A DNA stretch of 38,792 nt, from contig CAIKVR010000036.1 in NCBI GenBank assembly GCA_903830915.1, positions 1-38,792 on the forward strand, written 5' to 3'. Positions 33,015-38,792 of this stretch are shown here, in pieces. Origin of the DNA: an uncultured Bacteroidales bacterium. GTDB taxonomy: Bacteria; Bacteroidota; Bacteroidia; Bacteroidales; Paludibacteraceae. The notes beneath the pieces are model-generated. The model was not told the origin of the DNA, made no database searches, and was given only the letters and a program-made list of their open reading frames with translations. The translations under genes were made by a program, and so were the position numbers. Numbering within the stretch: the first letter of the stretch is position 1; every line of letters starts with the position of its first letter.

Positions 33015-36000
33015 TTAGAAATTTAATTGTAAACCTACCTTATATTGCGAAGACACCGGATAATTTGCTTTATCAATCCCTCTTGAACCAGTTCCATCGC
33101 CACCAATTTCGGGGTCGAAACCTTTATAGTTAGTAATAGTTAACGGGTTTTGTCCTGAAACATATATTCTTAATTTAGTCAACTGCAAAAAACTAATCAG
33201 TTTAGTTGGGAAATTATAACCTAATGAGATTTCACGCAATCGAACAAACGATCCATCTTCTACCCAATAGTCAGAATATGCTCTGAGGTTATCGTGAGCA
33301 GAAGTTCGGTAAGCAGGTATATTTGAATCTCGATTTGTAAGTGACCATTGATAAACTAAATCACTATTAGTCATTTGCATGTATGAATAAATTTTTCCTC
33401 CATTAACAATTTTATTCCCTACCGATGCATACCAAAGCATAGACAAATCAATTCCCTTATATGCAAAAGTTAAATTTAAACCATAATCAATTAATGGTGC
33501 ACCACTACCAGCATATACCCGGTCAGCATCTGTTATTTTTCCATCACCATTCGTGTCCTGATAGATTAAATCTCCTAAAGCTGCATTTGTTTTACCAGTT
33601 GCTGCTTTGTAGGCTGTTAGTTGATCGGCTGTTTTTATTATTCCACTGGTAGGAATCAGAAAAAAAGCACCAACTGGATAACCTTCTTTTACAACAGTCA
33701 CATAATCATTAACACCTGAAACTGAAACAGGTGCACCGCTGACCATATACAATGTAGAAGGGGCCCTGATTACCATGTTTCTATTTGCTGAAGCATTAGC
33801 TGTAATACTCATACTAAAATCCTTGTGTTTGTATTTATAGGTAGCAGCCAGTTCAATACCATTGTTTGTCATATCGCCAACGTTCATGGTAACTGTAGAA
33901 TTGCCAGTTCCTGCCGAGAATGGTACAGCAACCGGAAATAACATGTCTTTTTTGTCGGTAAGATAATAGTCGGCAGTAAGTGTTAATGCATTATTAAAAA
34001 AACCAAAATCAACACCAAAGTTCTTGGTAACTGATGTTTCCCACTTCACATTCACGTTTGTAAAAGCCGTCTGAGAAGTTCCTACCAACAAAACATCGCT
34101 TGTTTCTTTACCTAATGCATAATCTAAATTAGTTGATAATAATGGTACTGTAATATAATCGGCAAAATTTTGAGAACCTGTTTCACCATAACTTACTCTT
34201 AACTTGAATTGACTAATGGTTGTTGCAAATGGTTTCCAAAACTTTTCTTCTGCCACATTCCAACCGCCCATCAAGGAAGGAAATACTCCCCATCGATTAT
34301 TGGCAGCAAACCGTGAAGAACCATCACCACGAACACTTGCACTGAAAAGATAACGCGATTTATAATTGTATTGAATCCTCCCCATTAAACTTTCAATATC
34401 TCTCGCAGTTCCATTTCCAGCAACTGAAGGTGTCCCTGTAGTTGCATCCAATGTAGTTAAATCGTTAGATATTATGCTACTACGATACGCACTAAACATA
34501 TTGGTTGTATTTTTCTGAATAGAAAAAAGGCCGGTAAAATTAAAGTGATGATCGTTGCTAATATCTAACTTATAGTTAAGAACATTTTCGTTTATAAGAT
34601 TAATAAATCGGTTACTCGTATAAGTTAAACTTGAAATTGGTTGTCCGGGTACAGTTTTCCCAACCGAAGCATCAAATACAGTAAATAACGGCGCGGTTTG
34701 TATGCGTCTACCGTTAGTGTAAGCAGCACCTCCCATAGTACTAAAAGACAGATTTTTTGAAAAATTGTAGGTAATCTTCATGTTACCATTAAAGTTGTCT
34801 GAAGTAGCAATATCTTTACCTTTCATGCTATTTATCTGTTGACCGATGCTTACTTGTTCTGCTGAACTAGTTACAACCAGTAAATCATTTTGGTTTGTAT
34901 TATTCAATCCCTGAGTATAAGGCGACATATTCAGAGCTCTATAAATTAAGTTATAAGGAGCATTTCTTTTAGTATCCGTACTAAAAGCCATATTGGTCTG
35001 TACATTCCATTTACCTTTCGTAAAGTTAATGTTTGCACGACTATTAAATCGCTCATATCCAGAGTTAATTAAATTTCCATCCTGACTAAAATATCCTAGT
35101 GTAAAATTATAGTTAAGATTGTTTGTTCCTCCTGAAAGTTGAACACTATGATTCTGAATGGGAGCATTGTCAACCTGCAATTGTTGCATCCAATTTGTAT
35201 TGTTCAGTAAAAAGGCGGGATAGTTTTGTGTCATAAAAAACACATTATCCTTACTTAACGCCTGCCCTGAACTCAACGCACGAAGTGTTTGCACATACAA
35301 ATAATCCTCAGTACCCATTAAAGATATTTTAGAGGTAATTTTTTGAATACCGTAGTAACTGTTTACTGCGACTTTCATTTCACCGACTTTCCCCTGTTTA
35401 GTGGTTATAAGAATAACTCCGTTAGCCCCACGGCTTCCATAAACAGCAGCTGAAGCAGCATCTTTGAGTACATCAATAGATGCAATTTCATAAGGACTTA
35501 ATTTGGGATCACTATCATACGGAATTCCGTCAACAATGTAAAGTGGTGAATTTGTTCCCTGAATAGAACTTACACCACGAATTAATATATTTGCATCATC
35601 GCCGGGCGCGCCAGTTGATGCCTGTACATTTACTCCGGCAATTCTTCCTTGAATAGCTGTTCCTAAATCGCTGGATGAAACTTTTTCTATATCTTCCCCT
35701 TTTACGTTGAAAGTTGCGCCGGTTGTTTCTTTCTTTCGTTGAACTCCATAGCCTATTACAACAACCTCGTCAAGAGATTTTTGATTTTCTGCTAATTTGA
35801 TTTTGCCGTTTTTTAAGCTCGAAGCCACCAGTTCTTTTTTTTGATAGCCGATATACGAAAAAGTAATAACTGATTTTGCTTCAGCCTGTATTGAAAAGTA
35901 ACCTTTGGCATCGGTTATTGTACCTTTAGTTATGCCTTTTACCAAGACGTTCACACCAATTAAAGGATCACCATTTTCATCGATAACTGTACCTGATACG

Positions 36001-36110
36001 GTGATATTGTTTTGTGCCATTACAGTAGCAGGCAAAATCAGTATCAGACCAAAAGTTAACCTTAGGCAGTATATAAAGCAGCTGCCTCGCTTCTTGATAG
36101 TTTGGAACAT
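33015..36110 (-). CDS. susC: SusC-like TonB-dependent outer-membrane transporter
   Basis: Imports oligosaccharides across the outer membrane using energy from TonB. Visible: a signal peptide (ending ATVMAQ, residues 1-32); a carboxypeptidase-D-like regulatory domain (ITVSGTVIDENGDPLIGVNV to ITFSYIGYQKKELV, about 36-105); the TonB box region LDEVVVIGYG (113-122); the plug (IQGRIAGVNVQASTGAPGDD, NILIRGVSSIQGTNSPLYIV, DAASAAVYGSRGANGVILIT); and a long beta-barrel ending SSQYKVGLQLNF with a terminal Phe, as expected for outer-membrane proteins. At 1031 aa it is full length. SusD follows at 19 bp. No clear -7/-33 promoter is visible in the 176 bp upstream, although a terminator-like hairpin there closes the preceding gene. 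Confidence 0.97.
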   Translation of the reverse strand: MFQTIKKRGSCFIYCLRLTFGLILILPATVMAQNNITVSGTVIDENGDPLIGVNVLVKGITKGTITDAKGYFSIQAEAKSVITFSYIGYQKKELVASSLKNGKIKLAENQKSLDEVVVIGYGVQRKKETTGATFNVKGEDIEKVSSSDLGTAIQGRIAGVNVQASTGAPGDDANILIRGVSSIQGTNSPLYIVDGIPYDSDPKLSPYEIASIDVLKDAASAAVYGSRGANGVILITTKQGKVGEMKVAVNSYYGIQKITSKISLMGTEDYLYVQTLRALSSGQALSKDNVFFMTQNYPAFLLNNTNWMQQLQVDNAPIQNHSVQLSGGTNNLNYNFTLGYFSQDGNLINSGYERFNSRANINFTKGKWNVQTNMAFSTDTKRNAPYNLIYRALNMSPYTQGLNNTNQNDLLVVTSSAEQVSIGQQINSMKGKDIATSDNFNGNMKITYNFSKNLSFSTMGGAAYTNGRRIQTAPLFTVFDASVGKTVPGQPISSLTYTSNRFINLINENVLNYKLDISNDHHFNFTGLFSIQKNTTNMFSAYRSSIISNDLTTLDATTGTPSVAGNGTARDIESLMGRIQYNYKSRYLFSASVRGDGSSRFAANNRWGVFPSLMGGWNVAEEKFWKPFATTISQFKLRVSYGETGSQNFADYITVPLLSTNLDYALGKETSDVLLVGTSQTAFTNVNVKWETSVTKNFGVDFGFFNNALTLTADYYLTDKKDMLFPVAVPFSAGTGNSTVTMNVGDMTNNGIELAATYKYKHKDFSMSITANASANRNMVIRAPSTLYMVSGAPVSVSGVNDYVTVVKEGYPVGAFFLIPTSGIIKTADQLTAYKAATGKTNAALGDLIYQDTNGDGKITDADRVYAGSGAPLIDYGLNLTFAYKGIDLSMLWYASVGNKIVNGGKIYSYMQMTNSDLVYQWSLTNRDSNIPAYRTSAHDNLRAYSDYWVEDGSFVRLREISLGYNFPTKLISFLQLTKLRIYVSGQNPLTITNYKGFDPEIGGDGTGSRGIDKANYPVSSQYKVGLQLNF

Positions 36111-36286
36111 AGATATAAAGATTAATTAGAGGATATTTAAGTACTATTTTACAGGAAAGAAGTGTCTGAAAATTATGAGTTTTACACCATAATAAGTTTT
36201 ATAATAGGATTATTTAATTAGTTGTTTACAAAATGGTGGAGTTATAATAACCTACAACCCCACCAATCTGAATTAAATTAAACCTA
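36111..36286. other. 176-bp intergenic region upstream of SusC
   Basis: AT-rich. It holds the terminator-like hairpin of the preceding gene (36234-36265) and about 120 bp before the SusC start. I found no TAnnTTTG box on the minus strand here, so the SusCD promoter is either degenerate or needs an activator such as the HTCS. Confidence 0.5.
36234..36265 (-). terminator. Rho-independent-like terminator after the small secreted protein gene
   Basis: On the minus strand TGGTGGGGTT (36265-36256) pairs with AACTCCACCA (36243-36234), 9 of 10 Watson-Crick pairs plus one G.T wobble, around a 12-base loop. TTTT follows directly (36233-36230). It begins about 21 bp after the stop of the 36287-36649 gene and lies 124 bp before the SusC start, so it would separate the two transcripts. 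Confidence 0.6.
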
Positions 36287-36649
36287 TTATAATGAATTAA
36301 AAGTTTTGTAATTGTTACCCCACCAAGCACTTATCTTTGATGATAGTTCCTTAGAAAATGACAAGTTTAGATTCTTACTGAAATTTGCAACCGAAACTTT
36401 ATACATTTCACTTTTCTCTTCCAGTGTTGTTAACCCTTTTAGTTTCTCAATTTCCACAACATACCTATCAATAATAATATTGATAAGTTTTACAGAATCT
36501 TCTTTTGAGAGCGTCAAATCTTTCGTAATTTTCGCGGTAATCTTTGTACATCTATCCACTGTCCATTTAGATGCCTTCGGGTTTTGGGCACTTAGTAAGG
36601 AAGTGGCGAATATTAGTGTCAACAATAAAACTAATTTTGAAGTTTTCAT
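36287..36649 (-). CDS. Small secreted alpha-helical protein of unknown function
   Basis: I do not recognise the family. It encodes 120 residues: a clear signal peptide (MKTSKLVLLLTLIFATSLLSAQ), then about 98 residues that look mostly helical and charged (KITKDLTLSKEDSVKLINII, YVVEIEKLKGLTTLEEKSEM), ending with the aromatic ISAWWGNNYKTFNSL. There is one Cys and no lipobox, membrane segment or sorting tail, so a soluble periplasmic or secreted place is inferred. The TLSKEDSVKLINIII pattern is vaguely like the L-T-x-E-Q start of Spy/CpxP-type helical proteins, a weak resemblance only. It is flanked by two hairpins (36234-36265 and 36680-36712) between the Fn3 protein gene and SusC. The open frame, signal peptide and minus-strand context make it a credible gene. 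Confidence 0.7.
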   Translation of the reverse strand: MKTSKLVLLLTLIFATSLLSAQNPKASKWTVDRCTKITAKITKDLTLSKEDSVKLINIIIDRYVVEIEKLKGLTTLEEKSEMYKVSVANFSKNLNLSFSKELSSKISAWWGNNYKTFNSL

Positions 36650-36679
36650 CGGCAGATAATTGATTTTTAGTTGTCACAT

Positions 36680-36712
36680 GAAACTCATCCCATCCATAAC
36701 AGGACGAGTTCC
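36680..36712 (-). terminator. Hairpin after the Fn3/repeat protein gene, possible terminator
   Basis: On the minus strand GGAACTCGTCC (36712-36702) can pair with GGATGAGTTTC (36690-36680) over 11 bp, including two G.T wobbles, around an 11-base loop. It starts 31 bp after the stop at 36744. No run of T follows, so it may be a weak terminator or an RNA-stability element. Confidence 0.4.
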
Positions 36713-36743
36713 AGGTGTTATATTTTATTTTTAGCGTAAATAA

Positions 36744-38561
36744 TTAGTAAACTGCTAATTTACTTGGTGCAAAACCATCTACTTTAAGAATATAGATTCC
36801 CTTTGCCAGAGATGTAATATAAGAATCAGAAACTGTTATTTTTTTATAAAGCGCACCTGAAATTATATAAATACTTAATTGTTTTGAACCTTCAATTCCG
36901 TTTATATTCAATACACCATTAGTTACTTTATAGTTTAAAGTTAGAAGTTTAATTTGACTGTTTGCAGATAATGTAGTCAATCCACCTCCGGTCCATGTTG
37001 TGAGTGCAATACCATTAAATGGAGAGTTAGTACTCACATAAGCATTTAGCTTTGTAGTGGCATCACCCATAGGATCTGCGCCAAGATCTGCGCCATCTTT
37101 ACCAGCTGTTGTTTTTCCAGCCAATGAAATTGTAGTAGGTCCTACACCGTTTACTGTTCCCTGAACAGTCATATCGGACTTTGCATAATTGAAATCGACA
37201 TTTCCTGCTGTAGGAACAACTGTTCCTGAGTAAACTCTATCCAATGCCTGAGTACCTGTGCTGGCAACGGTATTTACTCCACTAATTGAAGGGTTGAGTG
37301 CTATACAATACTTTATCTGACAATTAGCAGTTGGTACTTGACCAATTCCAGCAGCAGGAGTTCCGTTATAACCGCTAGCACTTACCCCACTTGTAGCAAC
37401 TGTATTTTTTGCTAAGCTATTGAGAACATTTACTGTTGGAGTTGTCGCATAAAAATAAGAAACTATACCAGCAGCATAGCTATTACCATATGTATTAACT
37501 GCATTTACAGAACCTGATGTTGAACAATTCACTATATTAAGTGTATAAGCTGTGTTCCTAAGTTCTCCTGCAATTCCTCCACAAATAGCAGAACCAGCAG
37601 AAGTTACAGCGTTCTGGGCTTTTATTATGGCATCTACTGTAGAGTTTATAATTGTAATTGTTGCATTTGAACTCGAATTTGGATTACAAACTATTCCTCC
37701 TGCTCTTGCCAATGTGGTAGCTGCCGAACCTGTGCTTAGTGCATCAATTGTTCCGGTAACATGACAATTATTTATCACAATGCTCCCTGCTCCAGTGGTA
37801 TAACACACCAGACCACCACAACTTGATCCTTGATTTGCTACAGGAACACTTGTTGTAAAATAAGATACATCAACTGATAAATTGCTAATGGTTGCTCCAT
37901 CAATATAACCAAAAAAGCCAATAGCAGCATTACTCAATCTTGTAGAAGAAGTTCCTGAAATCACCCCTGAAACCTTATGCCCGTTTCCATTAAAGTTTCC
38001 CTTAAACGGCACAGCATAACTTCCAAACGAATTAAAGTTACCTGCTGAAGACATATTAATGTCAGCCGCTAGTTGATAGTAGGCTGTTTGGTTAGCAGTA
38101 GCAGGGCTTGTAACCGCAGCAGCTCTTGCTGCTATAAGATCATTCACACTCCCAATCAAATATGGATTTCCAACTGTGCCTGCGCCTCCACCAAGAAATA
38201 AGTATGTAGCAGAAGAAGTTGCAGAAGCATCTCCATCTCCAATGGCATTTAGGGCTTTAATCTGAATATTATACGAAGTCCCGCTTACAATTTTTGTTGT
38301 TCCATCGGAAGATAAAGTGGTAATAACAATAGGACTTGCAGTAGTCCCTGTTTGACGGGTGAGCCAAGTTGTTCCACCATCAGTTGAATACTTATAACTA
38401 GTAATTGCTGATCCACCATCCGTACCAGCTGTAAAAGCTACTGATAGTTGACTGTCGGTAGACACTCCGGTAATAGTAGGAGCAGTTGGCCCTGTTTGAG
38501 CCAAGCTCATGGAAATGTTTGCTGTAATAAGCAAAGCAAAAAGTAATAGTTTTGTTTTCAT
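36744..38561 (-). CDS. Secreted Fn3 plus repeat (GLUG-like/beta-helix) protein with T9SS tail
   Basis: No enzyme motif is seen. Visible: a signal peptide (residues 1-21, ending MSLAQ); one fibronectin type III domain (about 25-122: PTAPTITGVSTDSQLSVAFT, YKYSTDGGTTWLTRQ, YNIQIKALNAIGDG); a linker GGGAGTVGNPYLIGSVNDL; and a Ser/Thr/Ala-rich repeat region with GLUG-like or beta-helix character (INMSSAGNFNSFGSYAVPFK, FNGNGHKVSGVI, AAIGFFGYIDGATISNLSV, IVINNCHVTGTI, ITIINSTVDAII, LNIVNCSTSGSV). The end has a sorting-tail look (VLNINGIEGSKQLSIYIISG ... AKGIYILKVDGFAPSKLAVY). I infer a surface-attached adhesin or glycan-binding protein. It is the first gene of the right end and has a promoter-like module upstream. 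Whether it belongs to the PUL is uncertain. Confidence 0.7.
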   Translation of the reverse strand: MKTKLLLFALLITANISMSLAQTGPTAPTITGVSTDSQLSVAFTAGTDGGSAITSYKYSTDGGTTWLTRQTGTTASPIVITTLSSDGTTKIVSGTSYNIQIKALNAIGDGDASATSSATYLFLGGGAGTVGNPYLIGSVNDLIAARAAAVTSPATANQTAYYQLAADINMSSAGNFNSFGSYAVPFKGNFNGNGHKVSGVISGTSSTRLSNAAIGFFGYIDGATISNLSVDVSYFTTSVPVANQGSSCGGLVCYTTGAGSIVINNCHVTGTIDALSTGSAATTLARAGGIVCNPNSSSNATITIINSTVDAIIKAQNAVTSAGSAICGGIAGELRNTAYTLNIVNCSTSGSVNAVNTYGNSYAAGIVSYFYATTPTVNVLNSLAKNTVATSGVSASGYNGTPAAGIGQVPTANCQIKYCIALNPSISGVNTVASTGTQALDRVYSGTVVPTAGNVDFNYAKSDMTVQGTVNGVGPTTISLAGKTTAGKDGADLGADPMGDATTKLNAYVSTNSPFNGIALTTWTGGGLTTLSANSQIKLLTLNYKVTNGVLNINGIEGSKQLSIYIISGALYKKITVSDSYITSLAKGIYILKVDGFAPSKLAVY

Positions 38562-38792
38562 AAAATAGTTTTTTAATAGTTTTAGAATGAAAAATTATTG
38601 GACAAAAATAGATTATTCTTTTTCAATATAATGAGAAAAACTGATTAAATAATGTGATAATCTAATTTATTTGAGATTGAATAAAGTATAAACTTTAAGA
38701 TAGTAGTAAGAGTGAAGTTAATAATTTTAGTTTTTTGTTCCATTTTTTAATAGCTCAAAAATATAGTGCAAGGTGCAAGTGTTTCTATATAG
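38562..38792. promoter_or_regulatory. 231-bp region upstream of the Fn3 protein gene, with promoter-like module
   Basis: On the minus strand TATTTTTG (38610-38603) fits the -7 consensus TAnnTTTG and lies 41 bp before the start codon. A 42-bp element (38633-38674, plus-strand start GAGAAAAACTGATT) lies 22 bp further upstream and is shared with 12190-12231. There is no clear TTTG at -33, so an activator binding the shared element could stand in for it. From 38675 to the window end no gene or other pattern was seen. Confidence 0.55.

Noticed and set aside
36312-36659. 115-codon plus-strand frame opposite the small secreted protein
   Set aside because: The minus-strand frame has a typical signal peptide and fits the gene direction of the locus; the plus frame has neither.
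1-38792. CRISPR array, tRNA or rRNA genes
   Set aside because: No regularly spaced direct repeats and no tRNA- or rRNA-like stretch were seen. The repeated sequence in 22-29 kb comes from paralogous coding regions.

Overview
The window looks like a polysaccharide-utilisation locus (PUL) of a low-GC Bacteroidota bacterium, most likely Bacteroidales or a close relative. The evidence is a SusC/SusD pair, a hybrid two-component sensor (HTCS), several C-terminal tails of the type IX secretion (T9SS) kind, TAnnTTTG-type promoters, and no clear Shine-Dalgarno sites. The genus cannot be fixed from the sequence. All genes except one transposase lie on the minus strand, so transcription runs from the right end (about 38.6 kb) to the left end.

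Right part (38.8-30.4 kb): a secreted Fn3/repeat protein with a sorting tail, a small secreted protein of unknown function, SusC, SusD and a second surface lipoprotein. Together SusC, SusD and the lipoprotein form the outer-membrane capture and import complex. Centre-right (30.3-22.0 kb): a laminarinase-like GH16, then three tandem paralogues with two right-handed beta-helix domains (Pectate_lyase_3 / GH55-like). Centre (21.9-12.4 kb): the HTCS regulator behind a very good Bacteroidota promoter, overlapping by 4 bp a GH127-type protein with an N-terminal F5/8-C-like domain, then a GH3 beta-glucosidase-type enzyme and an SGNH hydrolase. Left part (12.1 kb-16 bp): two related GH16 enzymes now separated by an IS1595-family insertion, a Ser-type sulfatase, a CE1-like esterase, two SASA-type acetylesterases and a GH2 beta-galactosidase-type enzyme.

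Inferred division of labour: enzymes with T9SS tails (two GH16s, two of the three beta-helix proteins, one acetylesterase) act at or outside the cell surface. SusCD imports the oligosaccharides. Enzymes with only a signal peptide (GH2, GH3, GH127, sulfatase, esterases, one GH16, one beta-helix protein) finish the work in the periplasm, and the HTCS senses the product there. The enzyme set suggests a beta-glucan- or galactan-like backbone that carries sulfate and acyl/acetyl groups and perhaps L-arabinofuranose. The exact substrate is not settled.

The most notable non-coding observations are a 42-bp element shared by two distant upstream regions at the same spacing from a -7-like box, and a 980-bp insertion sequence with a perfect 8-bp target duplication that splits a formerly tight operon. 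No rRNA, tRNA or CRISPR was seen. No gene-free stretch exceeds 300 bp.
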